Source: Homoserinimonas sedimenticola (GTDB lineage Bacteria > Actinomycetota > Actinomycetes > Actinomycetales > Microbacteriaceae). From it: a DNA stretch of 64,000 bases. The notes beneath the pieces were generated by a model that saw only the letters and a list, made by a program, of their open reading frames with translations, ran no database searches and was not told the origin of the DNA. Both the position numbers and the translations under genes were made by a program. Shown here one piece after another: positions 48,336-57,196 of the stretch. Positions within the stretch are counted from its first letter, which is position 1. Every line of letters begins with the position of its first letter. Where the stretch lies: positions 124,001-188,000 of the forward strand of contig NZ_JAPELL010000002.1 in the NCBI RefSeq assembly GCF_026094475.1. Reading direction: 5' to 3'.

Positions 48336-49274
48336 CTACGCGTGCAGCGCCGCGTTGAGCTCGATGCCGCTGCCGGAGCGCGGGAGCACCTCGACGGCGC
48401 CCGTGAGGGAGTTGCGGCGGAAGAGGAGGTTCGGCACGCCGCTGACCTCGGACGCCTTCGCGGTACGCTGCTCGCCCGAGCCGTCAAGCACGACAACCTT
48501 CGTGCCCGCGGTCACGTAGAGGCCGGCTTCGACGACGCAGTCGTCGCCGATCGAGATGCCGATGCCCGAGTTGGCGCCGAGAAGTGCGCGCTCACCCACC
48601 GTGATCTTCTGCGTGCCGCCGCCGCTCAGGGTGCCCATGATGGATGCCCCGCCGCCGATGTCGGAGCCGTCGCCCACGATCACGCCCTGCGAGATGCGGC
48701 CCTCCACCATGGAGGCACCGAGCGTGCCGGCGTTGAAGTTGACGAAGCCCTCGTGCATGACGGTCGTGCCGGGGGAGAGGTGGGCGCCGAGCCGCACACG
48801 ATCCGCATCCGCGATGCGCACGCCGCTGGGTGTGACGTAGTCGACGAGGCGCGGGAACTTGTCGATGCTGTGCGCGACGATGCCGTGGCGCTGCAGCTGG
48901 GGCCGCAGGCGGGTGAAGTCGTCGAGCTGCACAGGGCCCGCGTTGGTCCAGGCGACGTTCGGCAGCATGCCGAAGACGCCGTCGAGGTTGATGCTGTTCG
49001 GCCGCACGAGGAGGTGGCTCAGCAGGTGGAGGCGCAGGTAGGCGTCCGGGGTGGAGGCGGGCGCGGCATCCAGGTCGATCTCAACCGTGACGAACTCGAG
49101 GCGCACCCCTCGGCGCTCGTCGCTGCGGGCGAGCTCCTCGAACTCGGCGGGGGCGATGTGCGGGTCGATGTGGTCTGGGCGGGCGCCGAGTTCGGGGGAG
49201 GGGAACCAGGTGTCAAGCACCGTGCCGTCGTTCGAAACCGTGGCGAGGCCGTAGCCCCATGCTGCTGAAGTCAT
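48336..49274 (-). CDS. dapD: 2,3,4,5-tetrahydropyridine-2,6-dicarboxylate N-succinyltransferase
   Basis: DapD adds succinyl from succinyl-CoA to tetrahydrodipicolinate in the lysine and meso-DAP (or wall diamino acid) pathway. The 312-aa length and N-terminal region match the actinobacterial DapD class. Left-handed beta-helix hexapeptide repeats run from about residue 165 ([51 protein letters not shown]). It is divergent to dapE across 32 bp, so the two steps on succinylated intermediates share a promoter region. Confidence 0.96.
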   Translation of the reverse strand: MTSAAWGYGLATVSNDGTVLDTWFPSPELGARPDHIDPHIAPAEFEELARSDERRGVRLEFVTVEIDLDAAPASTPDAYLRLHLLSHLLVRPNSINLDGVFGMLPNVAWTNAGPVQLDDFTRLRPQLQRHGIVAHSIDKFPRLVDYVTPSGVRIADADRVRLGAHLSPGTTVMHEGFVNFNAGTLGASMVEGRISQGVIVGDGSDIGGGASIMGTLSGGGTQKITVGERALLGANSGIGISIGDDCVVEAGLYVTAGTKVVVLDGSGEQRTAKASEVSGVPNLLFRRNSLTGAVEVLPRSGSGIELNAALHA

Positions 49275-49306
49275 CCCCCCAGATTACTGGCGGTTAGGCT
49301 GGGGTC

Positions 49307-50404
49307 ATGTCGATCAGCGTGCTGCCCGTGCCCCCTCTCGACCTCACCGAGAGCTCGATCGAGATCACGAGGCGGCTGTGCGACATGCCCTCCGTCTCGG
49401 GCGGCGAGGCCGCCGTCGCCGACGCGATCGAGGCGGCGCTCGCGGAGTGCGCGCACCTCGAGGTGCTGCGCGACGGTGATGCCGTGATCGCCCGCACTCA
49501 CCTGGGTCGCGAGCGTCGTGTCGTGATCGCGGGCCACATCGACACCGTGCCCATCAACAACAACGTGCCCACTCGCTTCGAGACGATCGACGGCGTCGAA
49601 TACCTGTGGGGCCGTGGCACGGTCGACATGAAGGCGGGCGTCGCGGTGCAACTGAAGCTCGCCGCCGAGCTTGCGGCTCCGCCCGTGGATGTCACGTGGA
49701 TCTGGTACGACCACGAGGAGGTCTCCGACGAGCTGAACGGTCTGAACCGTCTCGCCCGCACCCGGCCTGACCTGCTGGCGGGCGACTTCGCGATCCTGGG
49801 CGAGCCCACCCGCTCGGAGGTCGAAGGCGGATGCAACGGCAACATGCGCGTCGAGGTTCGCACCTTCGGGCTCCGCGCGCACTCGGCGCGGGCCTGGGTG
49901 GGCGAGAACGCCATCCACGCCGCCGCGCCCATCCTCGACCGTCTTGTCTCGTACACGCCGCGTGAGGTCGAGGTCGATGGCCTCGTCTATCGCGAGAGCC
50001 TCAGTGCTGTGGGCATCACGGGCGGCATCGCGGGCAATGTCATCCCCGACGAGTGCATGGTGCACGTGAACTACCGCTTTGCCCCGAGCCGCTCCGGCGA
50101 CGAGGCGGAGCAGCACCTTCGCGATCTCTTCCACGGTTTCGAGGTCACGGTCGTCGACCGGGCCGAGGGTGCCCGCCCCGGCCTCGATTCACCGCTCTCC
50201 CGCGAGTTCCTCGCTGCTGTGGGCGCGACGGCGCATCCGAAGTACGGCTGGACGGATGTCGCGCGCTTCTCCGCGCTCGGAGTGCCCGCCGTCAACTACG
50301 GCCCGGGCGACCCACTCAAGGCCCACGCGGATGACGAGCGTGTTCCGCTCGAGCAGATCACGTCGTGTGAGGCGGGCCTGCGCCGCTGGCTCTCGGGTAG
50401 CTGA
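49307..50404 (+). CDS. dapE: succinyl-diaminopimelate desuccinylase
   Basis: DapE removes succinate from N-succinyl-LL-DAP. This 365-aa M20-family metallohydrolase shows the zinc motifs AGHIDTVPINNN near residue 73, the GRGTVDMKAGVAV segment near 103, and DHEEVSDELNGL near 137, with a dimerisation domain in the middle. The C-terminal AVNYGPGDPLKAHADDERV carries the last metal ligand. It is of the actinobacterial DapE type. It pairs with divergent dapD, while the transaminase DapC that should act between them is not in this window. Confidence 0.96.
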   Translation: MSISVLPVPPLDLTESSIEITRRLCDMPSVSGGEAAVADAIEAALAECAHLEVLRDGDAVIARTHLGRERRVVIAGHIDTVPINNNVPTRFETIDGVEYLWGRGTVDMKAGVAVQLKLAAELAAPPVDVTWIWYDHEEVSDELNGLNRLARTRPDLLAGDFAILGEPTRSEVEGGCNGNMRVEVRTFGLRAHSARAWVGENAIHAAAPILDRLVSYTPREVEVDGLVYRESLSAVGITGGIAGNVIPDECMVHVNYRFAPSRSGDEAEQHLRDLFHGFEVTVVDRAEGARPGLDSPLSREFLAAVGATAHPKYGWTDVARFSALGVPAVNYGPGDPLKAHADDERVPLEQITSCEAGLRRWLSGS

Positions 50405-50496
50405 CGCCGCCATCAGGCGACTCACGAGGGGCCGCCTTTTCCGCATACGGCCCGAGTGCGGGATAATGGGGGAACATCCACGAAAGGGGACACTCG

Positions 50497-50667
50497 ATGG
50501 CGGCCATGAAACCCAGGACCGGTGACGGACCGATGGAGGCTGTTAAGGAGGGTCGGCTCATCATCGTGCGGGTACCCCTTGAGGGTGGCGGCCGGCTCGT
50601 CGTCTCGGTGAACGACGAGGAGGCGAAGGAGCTTCACGACGCCCTCGCGGGTGTCGTCGCGGGCTAG
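50497..50667 (+). CDS. DUF3117 small protein
   Basis: This 56-aa protein reads MAAMKPRTGDGPMEAVKEG at the start, followed by LIIVRVPLEGGGRLVVSVN and an EEAKELHDAL helix. This is DUF3117, a very conserved tiny actinobacterial protein of unknown function. A clear AAAGGGGA ribosome site precedes the ATG. It follows dapE and converges on the methyltransferase gene. Confidence 0.93.
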   Translation: MAAMKPRTGDGPMEAVKEGRLIIVRVPLEGGGRLVVSVNDEEAKELHDALAGVVAG

Positions 50668-50684
50668 CGCCGCGCCGGTCGTTC

Positions 50685-51332
50685 CTACTCCTGCGGTCGC
50701 TCGTCGTGCAGGCGGGTCAGCTGGAGCAGACCGTCGCCCGCGGGCGAGAGGGCGCTGAGCACGGCGGGCGAGTTCGCGGTCTCCTTGACGAGGGCGCGGA
50801 AGCTCGCGGTCGTGTCATCCCGCTTGGTCGGGTCGGCGACGCGGTCGCGCCAGAGCGCGTGCGGCACGAGCACGGTCCCGCCCGGTCGCACGAGGCGCAG
50901 GCCGTGTTCGACGTATTCGATGACGGATGTGGCATCCGCATCGACGAGCACGATGTCGTAGGACTGTTCGTTCATGCGGGGCAGCACGTCCCGTGCCCGG
51001 CCGGCGATGAGGCGCACGCGGTTGCCGGGGATGCCCGCCTCGGCGAAGGCCCTGCGCGCCTCCTGCTGGTGTTCCGCCTCGATGTCGATCGACGTGAGGG
51101 TCGCGTCGGGGGCGCCCCGCATGAGCCACAGTCCGCTGACGCCGAGGCCCGTTCCGATCTCGATCATGGTGGTCGCCCCGGATGCCGCGGCGATGAGTGC
51201 GATCTGGGAGCCGAGCGCCGGCGCGATGGGTTCGACGCCGAGTTCGAGCGAGTGCTGTCGCGCCCGCTGGATCTCGGGCGTCTCCTCGACGAGCTCGTCG
51301 ACGAACCGCCAGTTGGAATCTTTGTCTGACAC
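50685..51332 (-). CDS. class I SAM-dependent O-methyltransferase
   Basis: This 215-aa methyltransferase has the catechol-O-methyltransferase-like layout: SAM motif IEIGTGLGVSGLW (about 58-70), then TSIDIEAEHQQEARRAFAEAG (about 80-100), and YDIVLVDADATSVIEYVEHGLRLVRPGG at about 125-152. The M. tuberculosis counterpart (Rv1220c) lies just before sigE-rseA-htrA-tatB; here tatB follows directly on the other strand, 82 bp away. The methyl acceptor is unknown. Confidence 0.92.
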   Translation of the reverse strand: MSDKDSNWRFVDELVEETPEIQRARQHSLELGVEPIAPALGSQIALIAAASGATTMIEIGTGLGVSGLWLMRGAPDATLTSIDIEAEHQQEARRAFAEAGIPGNRVRLIAGRARDVLPRMNEQSYDIVLVDADATSVIEYVEHGLRLVRPGGTVLVPHALWRDRVADPTKRDDTTASFRALVKETANSPAVLSALSPAGDGLLQLTRLHDERPQE

Positions 51333-51414
51333 TGGTGCTCCCTGGCCCGGTTGCGAAAGGGGGGCCCGTACAAGGATACGGGCAGCCTTCGGCTGGGCAG
51401 GTTAGTCTGAACGG

Positions 51415-51789
51415 GTGTTGGGCCTGACCTTCGAGAAGCTGCTCCTGATCGGGCTGATCGCGGTGTTCGTGCTGGGCCCCGAGCGTCTTCCCGAGTACTC
51501 CGCCAAGTTGGCTCGGCTCGTGCGGTCCCTTCGCGACATGGCGAACGGAGCGAAGGACCGCCTGCGTGAGGAGATGGGGCCCGAATTCGACGAGGTCGAC
51601 TGGCAGAAGCTCGATCCGCGCCGGTACGACCCGCGCCGCATCATCCGTGAGGCCCTCGTCGAGGATGAGCCTGCGGCTCCCGTCGTGAAGCCGCCCTCGC
51701 GCGCGCGGCCGGTCGAGTCGGCGGCGGCGCGCCGTGCCCGCCATGCGGAGTCGGGCGAGGCCGTGCCCTACGACAGCGAGGCCACCTAG
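51415..51789 (+). CDS. tatB: twin-arginine translocase subunit TatB-like
   Basis: This 124-aa protein starts with GTG (MLGLTFEKLLLIGLIAVFV). It has one N-terminal membrane helix (about 6-19), the GPERLPEY hinge, and an amphipathic helix (AKLARLVRSLRDMANGAKDRLREEMGPEFDEVDWQKLDPR), the TatB layout; a polar tail follows. It should join TatA/TatC in exporting folded proteins. Its 3' end overlaps that of the convergent mrp gene. Position next to mrp matches mycobacterial tatB (Rv1224). Confidence 0.92.
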   Translation: MLGLTFEKLLLIGLIAVFVLGPERLPEYSAKLARLVRSLRDMANGAKDRLREEMGPEFDEVDWQKLDPRRYDPRRIIREALVEDEPAAPVVKPPSRARPVESAAARRARHAESGEAVPYDSEAT

Positions 51790-52877
51790 AGCAGGCTGCG
51801 GCCCGCGAGGCCCCGGGGGCGGTGTGCGAGATGGTCGGCGAGCTGCGAGATGGCGGATGCCGCGGCATCCGTCGGCGTCGACAGCACGACCGGGCGGCCC
51901 TCGTCGCCGCCCTCTCGCAGGGGCACACTGAGGGGCACGCGCGCCAGCACGGGCACGTCGAGGCGTCGCGCGAGTTCGTCGCCGCCGCCCGCGCCGAAGA
52001 GTTCGAGCACGCTGCCGTCGGGCTGCACGAGCCCGGCCATGTTCTCGACCACGCCGACGACGGTCTGGCCGGTCTGGCGGGCGGCGATGCCGCTGCGCTC
52101 GGCGACCTCCGCCGCGGCCGCCTGCGGGGTCGTGACGACAAGGACTTCGGCGTGGGGGAGGAGCTGGCCGACCGAGATGGCGACGTCGCCCGTGCCGGGC
52201 GGCAGATCGAGCAGGAGCAGGTCGAGGTCGCCGAAGTAGACGTCGGTGAGGAACTGCTGCATCGTGCGGTGCAGCATGGGACCGCGCCAGGAGACTGCGA
52301 CGTTGCCCGACTCCGAGGTGTCGACGAACATGCCGATCGAGATGACCTTCACCCCGTGGGCGACGGGCGGCAGGATCATCTCGCCGACGCGGGTGGGGCG
52401 TGCGTCGGCGATGCCGAGAATGGCGGGGATCGAGAAGCCGAAGACGTCAGCGTCGACGAGGCCCACCCGCAGGCCACGCTCGGCGAGGGCGACCGCGAGG
52501 TTCGCCGTCATGGTGGACTTGCCGACCCCGCCCTTGCCGCTCGTGACGGCGATCACCCGCGTGAGGCTCTCGCGGGTGAAAGGCATCCCGCGGCGCGCGC
52601 CGCGCAGGCGTTCCGTGAGGGCCGTGCGTTCCTGCGGCGTCATGACGGTGACCGTGAGGTCGAGGTCGTCGACGCCCTCGACCGTGGCGACCGCCTCGCG
52701 CACGTCACGTTCGATGCGATCGGCGGCGGGGCATCCGACGATCGTCAGCTTGATGGTGACGGATGCCCGGCTCCCGTCGACCTGCACGTCGCCGACCATG
52801 TCGAGCTCGGTGATGGGGCGACGGATCTCGGGGTCGATGACACGGGAGAGCGCGGCGCGGATGGCCGCCTCAGTCAT
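51786..52877 (-). CDS. mrp: Mrp/ApbC-family iron-sulfur carrier ATPase
   Basis: This 363-aa protein has an N-terminal MIP18/DUF59 domain (about 1-90, with VGCPAADRIERDV holding a conserved Cys) and a P-loop ATPase domain with the deviant Walker A GKGGVGKST at about 113-121. The DVFGFSIPAILG and DLDLLLLDLPPGTGD motifs are typical. The family carries and transfers [4Fe-4S] clusters. The C-terminal CXXC seen in many relatives was not found. Its ATG overlaps the end of the DUF1003 gene by 8 bp, making a minus-strand operon. Confidence 0.93.
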   Translation of the reverse strand: MTEAAIRAALSRVIDPEIRRPITELDMVGDVQVDGSRASVTIKLTIVGCPAADRIERDVREAVATVEGVDDLDLTVTVMTPQERTALTERLRGARRGMPFTRESLTRVIAVTSGKGGVGKSTMTANLAVALAERGLRVGLVDADVFGFSIPAILGIADARPTRVGEMILPPVAHGVKVISIGMFVDTSESGNVAVSWRGPMLHRTMQQFLTDVYFGDLDLLLLDLPPGTGDVAISVGQLLPHAEVLVVTTPQAAAAEVAERSGIAARQTGQTVVGVVENMAGLVQPDGSVLELFGAGGGDELARRLDVPVLARVPLSVPLREGGDEGRPVVLSTPTDAAASAISQLADHLAHRPRGLAGRSLL

Positions 52878-53385
52878 TCGGCGCGTCGTCCCTCTCGCGC
52901 TCCTTCTCGCGGTCGAGTTCCTCGAGGATGGAGCGCAGCTCGGCGCGGATGAAGTCCTTCGTCGCGACATCCTTCATCGCGAGCCGCAGCGCCACGACCT
53001 CGCGGGCGAGGTACTCGGTGTCGTTGAGGTTGCGCTCGGCGCGCTGGCGGTCCTGCTCGATCTGCACGCGGTCGCGGTCGTCCTGGCGGTTCTGCGCGAG
53101 CAGGATCATGGGGGCCGTGTAGCTGGCCTGCAGGGAGAGGATGAGCGTGAGAAGCGGGTACTTCTGGTCTTCGGGGTCAAACTGCCCAGCGGGTGGCGCG
53201 ACCGTGTTGTAGATCAACCAACCGGCACAGAAGATCGTCATGCCGACGAGGAACCAGGGTGTTCCCATCGCCCGGGCGAATGCCTCGGAGAAGCGCCCCA
53301 TGCGGTCGCGGCCACGCAGGCGCGGCATCAGGTTGGGGCGGAGGTCCTTCGGCTCCTGGAGGGCGCCGTCATCGTGCCTGGCCAT
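52870..53385 (-). CDS. DUF1003 membrane protein
   Basis: This 171-aa protein has two membrane helices (about residues 44-64 and 85-105) with the conserved FLVGMTIFCAGWLIYN and PYPLLTLILSLQASYTAPMILLAQNRQDDRDR-like blocks (here KYPLLTLILSLQAS and ILLAQNRQDDRDRV) that define DUF1003. A long charged C-terminal helix follows. It is encoded between the MgtE/CBS-like gene and mrp with overlaps on both sides; the same order occurs in M. tuberculosis (Rv1232c, Rv1231c, then mrp). Possibly linked to divalent cation handling. Confidence 0.93.
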   Translation of the reverse strand: MARHDDGALQEPKDLRPNLMPRLRGRDRMGRFSEAFARAMGTPWFLVGMTIFCAGWLIYNTVAPPAGQFDPEDQKYPLLTLILSLQASYTAPMILLAQNRQDDRDRVQIEQDRQRAERNLNDTEYLAREVVALRLAMKDVATKDFIRAELRSILEELDREKERERDDAPND

Positions 53386-54709
53386 TGCGGCGCCTCCTTC
53401 CTGGCGGTGCGGCTACGGGCGGGGTGATGACGGGTTGCGGGCGGGTGTCGAGGGACGGCACCGTCATACGGTCGTCCTCGTCGTGACTTCGCCAGTCGTC
53501 GGGCAGCAGGTAGTCGAGCACGTCGTCGATCGTGACAATGCCGACCAGGCGGTGGGCATCGTCGACGATCGGCACCGACACGAGGTCGTAGCTGGCGAGG
53601 ATGCGGGCGACCTCGGCCGCCGTCGCGTCAACGTGCACGGGCTCGAGCTTCTGGTCGATGAGGGTGCCGAGCCGTTCGCCGGGCGGGTAGCGCAGCATCC
53701 GCTGGAAGTGCACCATGCCGAGGAAGCGGCCCGTGGGGGTCTCGTAGGGCGGCAGCGTCACGCAGACGGCAGCGCCCAGGGCGGGCGCAAGCTCGTGACG
53801 GCGGATGAGGGCGAGGCCCTCCGCGACGGTCGCCTCGGAGGAGAGGATGATGGGGTCGGTCGTCATGAGACCACCGGCCGTGTCGGGCTCGTAGGAGAGC
53901 AGCATGCGCACGTCTTCGGCGCCCTCGGGCTGCATGAGGTCGAGGAGCACCTCGCTGCGCTCCTCGCTCAGCTGCGCGATGAGGTCGGCGGCGTCATCCG
54001 GCTGCATCTGGTCGAGCACGTCGGCCGCGCGACGGTCCTCGAGCTTGTCGAGGATCTCGACCTGGCGCTCCTCGGGCATCTCCTCGAGCACGTCGGCGAG
54101 TCGGTCGTCGCTCAGTTCGCCCGCGACCTCGAGCATCCGCTGCTCCGGGAGGTCGAGGAGGGCGTTCGCGAGGTCGGCCGGCAGCATGTCCTCATAAGCG
54201 GCGAGGAGCTGGGTGGCGGACTGCGCCTCGCCCGTGCTCGTGCGCTCCCGCACCTCCGGCCAGGTCGCGAAGACGGTGGCGCCCTTGGCGAAGGGGGAGG
54301 AGCTCGTCTTGGGCTTGCGCAGGAAGAGCTCGCTCACCTGCCACTCGCCCGGGCCGGTCTCCTCGATCGCGACATCCTCGATCGTCGCGGTGCCGCGGCC
54401 GTTGACGAGAGTCACGCGGCGGCCGAGCATCTCGGCGATGACACGCACCTCGCCGCCGCGCTGCTCGAAGCGGCGCAGGTTGATGAGGCCTGTCGTGATG
54501 ATCTGCCCCGAGCCGATGCTCGTGATGCGCCCGATCGAGAGGAAGACGCGGCGGCGCCCCGGCACCTCGACGATGAAGCCGACGACGCGCGGCGACTGCG
54601 TTGCGCGGTAGACGACGAGTACGTCGCGGACCTTGCCCACCCGATCGCCCGCGGGGTCGAAGACGGAGCACCCGGCCAGGCGCGCGACGAATACTCGTGT
54701 GGGGCTCAC
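53369..54709 (-). CDS. MgtE N-terminal plus CBS domain protein without channel
   Basis: This 446-aa soluble protein has a PRC-barrel-like N-terminal region (about 10-140, repeated VFDPAGDRVGKVRDVLV-like strands), an MgtE intracellular N domain (about 170-285, helical repeats with DLANALLDLPEQRM and RLADVLEEMPEERQ), and two CBS motifs (about 285-415, including GIVTIDDVLDYLLPDDWR). The five-helix MgtE channel is missing, so it should sense Mg2+ or nucleotide rather than conduct. It starts with GTG. The same architecture is known from Rv1232c-type actinobacterial proteins. Confidence 0.9.
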   Translation of the reverse strand: MSPTRVFVARLAGCSVFDPAGDRVGKVRDVLVVYRATQSPRVVGFIVEVPGRRRVFLSIGRITSIGSGQIITTGLINLRRFEQRGGEVRVIAEMLGRRVTLVNGRGTATIEDVAIEETGPGEWQVSELFLRKPKTSSSPFAKGATVFATWPEVRERTSTGEAQSATQLLAAYEDMLPADLANALLDLPEQRMLEVAGELSDDRLADVLEEMPEERQVEILDKLEDRRAADVLDQMQPDDAADLIAQLSEERSEVLLDLMQPEGAEDVRMLLSYEPDTAGGLMTTDPIILSSEATVAEGLALIRRHELAPALGAAVCVTLPPYETPTGRFLGMVHFQRMLRYPPGERLGTLIDQKLEPVHVDATAAEVARILASYDLVSVPIVDDAHRLVGIVTIDDVLDYLLPDDWRSHDEDDRMTVPSLDTRPQPVITPPVAAPPGRRRRNGQAR

Positions 54710-54745
54710 GGCTTAACCCTAGCCGCCGCATGGAAGAATGAGCCT

Positions 54746-55243
54746 GTGACCAACCCCTCCCCGTTTTCGCGTCGCGGCCTTGCGGCTCCGAGCATCCCGC
54801 GCGGTGACATCCTCGGCACCTACGAGACGTATCCGGAGGCCCAGTCGGTCGTGGACCGCCTGGCGAAGCGGGAGTTCCCTGTGAGCCAGCTCGCGATTGT
54901 CGGCAATGACCTCAAGACGGTCGAGCGCGTCACGGGCAAGCTCACCTACGGCCGGGCGGCGGGTGCCGGGGCGGCGAGCGGAGCGTGGTTCGGCCTCTTC
55001 TTCGGCCTCATCCTCTTCCTCTTCTCCGACAACCCGGGAGCGATCGCCTTCGTGGGGGCGGCCCTGCTGATCGGCGCCGGCTTCGGCATGATCTTCGGAA
55101 TCGTCTCCTACGCCATGAACCGCCGTCGCCGCGACTTCACCTCGACGCACCAGGTCATCGCCGCGAGCTATCAGATCGTCGTCGATCCCTCGCTTGCGCT
55201 GCGGGCGCAGGAGCTGTTGGAGCAGCCCGACCCCGAGGAGTAA
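54746..55243 (+). CDS. general-stress-protein-17M-like membrane protein
   Basis: This 165-aa protein starts at the GTG of VTNPSPFSRRG. The segment GDILGTYETYPEAQSVVDRL and LAIVGNDLKTVERVTGKLTYGRA (about 20-70) matches the general stress protein 17M/YflT-type domain. A glycine-rich hairpin of two helices (about 72-120) inserts in the membrane, followed by a beta-rich tail with DFTSTHQVIAASYQIVVD. It is divergent from the MgtE/CBS gene with 36 bp between starts, suggesting shared control. Role probably stress-related. Confidence 0.85.
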   Translation: MTNPSPFSRRGLAAPSIPRGDILGTYETYPEAQSVVDRLAKREFPVSQLAIVGNDLKTVERVTGKLTYGRAAGAGAASGAWFGLFFGLILFLFSDNPGAIAFVGAALLIGAGFGMIFGIVSYAMNRRRRDFTSTHQVIAASYQIVVDPSLALRAQELLEQPDPEE

Positions 55244-55265
55244 GGCCGCCGCTGGTAGGCGCCGC

Positions 55266-56879
55266 TCAGCCGGCGTTGCGCATCCATGCCTCGACGTCGT
55301 CGGCCGTGCGCGGGATGCCCACGCTGAGGTTCTCGGCGCCGCCAGCCGTCACGAGGATGTCGTCCTCGATGCGCACGCCGATGCCGCGGTACTCCTCTGG
55401 CACGCTCAGGTCGTCGGGCTGGAAGTAGAGGCCGGGCTCGATCGTGAAGACCATGCCCTCCTCGAGCCTCCCGTCAAGGTAGAGCTCACGCCGAGCCTTC
55501 GCGCAGTCGTGCACGTCCATGCCGAGATGATGGCTCGTGCCGTGCACCATGTAGCGCCGGTGGTACTGCTTGTCGGCCTCGAGCGACTCCTCTGCGCTGA
55601 CCGGCAGGAGCCCCCACTCAGCCGTCCGTTCCGCAATGACGCGCATGGCCTCGGCGTGGATCTCGCGGAAGCGGATGCCCGGCCGCACGATCGCGAATGC
55701 CGCGTCCGCAGCATCCAGCACGGCCTCGTAGACGCGGCGCTGCACGGGCGTGAACGTGCCGCTGACGGGCAGTGTGCGCGTGATGTCGGCCGTGTAGTAG
55801 CTCTCGAGTTCGATTCCCGCATCGAGGAGGATGAGGTCGCCCTCGCGCACGGCGCCATCGTTGCGGGTCCAGTGGAGGATGCACGCGTGCGGTCCGCTAG
55901 CCGCGATCGTGTCGTAGCCCACCGTGTTGCCGTCGGCACGGGCCCGGCGGTTGAAAGTGCCCTCGACGAGGCGCTCGCCGCGCGGGTGAGCGACGATGGC
56001 GGGGCGGTCGGCGATGACGTCGTCGAAACCGCGCGCCGTGGCATCCACCGCGAGTCGCATCTGCTGGATCTCCCACTCGTCCTTGACGAGCCGCAGCTCG
56101 GAGAGGTCGCGCGCGAGGGCATCGTCGGCCTCGCGGACCGGGTCGTCGCCCGTCGCAGGGGATGCGGAGCGACGGCGGCGCTCGTCGAGCGCGCGAGTGG
56201 TGTCAGGATCCGCGTCGCGCACCACGACCGTGTCTGTGTCGCAGCTTGCGAGCACCTCCTGGAAGGCGGAGAGGTGTTCGGTCGCGAGGCCAAGGTCGCT
56301 CTCGACCTGCGCAAGGGAGGGACGCGGGCCGATCCAGAACTCCCCGATCTCGGGATTGGCGTAGAACTCGTCGGAGTCTCGCCCTGCGCGCTCGCGGAAG
56401 TAGAGGGTGGCCTCGTGCCCTTCGCCGGTGGGCTCGAGCACGAGCACGGCACCGGGCTCGCTGTCGGCGCCCCAGCCGGTGAGGTGCGCGAAGGCGGAGT
56501 GGGCGCGGTAGGGGTAGTCGGTGTCGTTGGAACGCACCTTGGCGGCGCCCGCCGGCACAATGAGGCGCTTACCCGGGTACTGCGCCGAGATCCTGGCGCG
56601 ACGGGTGGCGGCAAACGCGGCGGATTCGCGCGGCGCGGGCAGGGTCTCTTCGCGATCCGCCCAGTTCGACGAGATGTAGTCAGCGAAGGTCGACGACGAC
56701 GGGGTCGTCGAGCGGTTCGAGGTGGCACGAGGGGCATCCGCCTCGGGCTTGGCGCCACGATTGGCGAGGTCGTCGTCCGCGGCATCCCTTTCGACGATGG
56801 TGGAACTCGTCTCGGTGCTCGCCAGCTCGGTGCTCGTCAGTTTGGTGCTCGTCAACTCGGGGTGTGCCTGCGAATCCAT
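55266..56879 (-). CDS. pepP: Xaa-Pro aminopeptidase P
   Basis: This 537-aa M24B metallopeptidase cleaves X-Pro N-termini. The metal ligands are recognisable in LDAGIELESYYTADITRTLP (two Asp), HGTSHHLGMDVHD (His), EEGMVFTIEPGLY (Glu) and RIEDDILVT (Glu). The N-terminal aminopeptidase P domain (about 75-230) is present. An additional N-terminal tail of about 65 residues, rich in Ser and Thr with repeated LTST/LAST units, is not typical. A small ORF lies 49 bp upstream, behind a LexA-type box. Confidence 0.95.
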   Translation of the reverse strand: MDSQAHPELTSTKLTSTELASTETSSTIVERDAADDDLANRGAKPEADAPRATSNRSTTPSSSTFADYISSNWADREETLPAPRESAAFAATRRARISAQYPGKRLIVPAGAAKVRSNDTDYPYRAHSAFAHLTGWGADSEPGAVLVLEPTGEGHEATLYFRERAGRDSDEFYANPEIGEFWIGPRPSLAQVESDLGLATEHLSAFQEVLASCDTDTVVVRDADPDTTRALDERRRRSASPATGDDPVREADDALARDLSELRLVKDEWEIQQMRLAVDATARGFDDVIADRPAIVAHPRGERLVEGTFNRRARADGNTVGYDTIAASGPHACILHWTRNDGAVREGDLILLDAGIELESYYTADITRTLPVSGTFTPVQRRVYEAVLDAADAAFAIVRPGIRFREIHAEAMRVIAERTAEWGLLPVSAEESLEADKQYHRRYMVHGTSHHLGMDVHDCAKARRELYLDGRLEEGMVFTIEPGLYFQPDDLSVPEEYRGIGVRIEDDILVTAGGAENLSVGIPRTADDVEAWMRNAG

Positions 56880-56928
56880 GCCCGCATTCTCGCACCCCTC
56901 GACCCGAGGACCGCTGGGAGACGAGGGC

Positions 56929-57135
56929 TCAGGCGACAGCGCGGAAGGTCGAGCGTGCGCGAGCCGGGCGACGGTGGGAGTTCGCCGGGATGAGGGAGAC
57001 GAAGAGCGAGGAGACGGGGGCGAGCGAGAGCCCCAGGTGGTCCTCGGACTCGACCGGCGCGGGCGCGAAGGCCGGTGAAGGGGCCTCAACCGCTGGTGCG
57101 GCGGTCGGGAACGCTGAGGGGCGATTGCTGTGCAT
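56929..57135 (-). CDS. small ORF upstream of pepP, possible SOS-controlled leader gene
   Basis: This 68-aa predicted protein starts MHSNRPSAFPTAAPAVEAP; the first half is Pro/Ala-rich and the end is Arg-rich (HRRPARARSTFRAVA). No family was recognised and no signal or membrane helix is evident. Support for it being real: a strong GAGGAG site four bases before the ATG, and a promoter-like TTGCAA ... CATATA arrangement with an embedded GAAC-N4-GTTC palindrome upstream. It ends 49 bp before pepP. Confidence 0.6.
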   Translation of the reverse strand: MHSNRPSAFPTAAPAVEAPSPAFAPAPVESEDHLGLSLAPVSSLFVSLIPANSHRRPARARSTFRAVA

Positions 57136-57165
57136 GATTCTCCTCGATCGTCTCTGCCCTTTGAT

Positions 57166-57177
57166 GAGAACGTTCTC
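57166..57177. promoter_or_regulatory. 12-bp palindrome GAGAACGTTCTC in the 5' region of the small ORF
   Basis: This is a perfect palindrome, 31 bp before the ATG of the small minus-strand ORF and probably inside its untranslated leader. It shares GAAC and GTTC halves with the LexA-type box at 57209-57222 but without the four-base spacer, so it is not a standard LexA site. It may be a second operator or an RNA hairpin. Confidence 0.4.
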
Positions 57178-57196
57178 TCTACGTAGAACGCACTCT

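Noticed and set aside
53240-54745. Long plus-strand frame leading into the 17M-like gene
   Set aside because: Only the part from GTG 54746 has family features; the rest is antisense to the MgtE/CBS gene.
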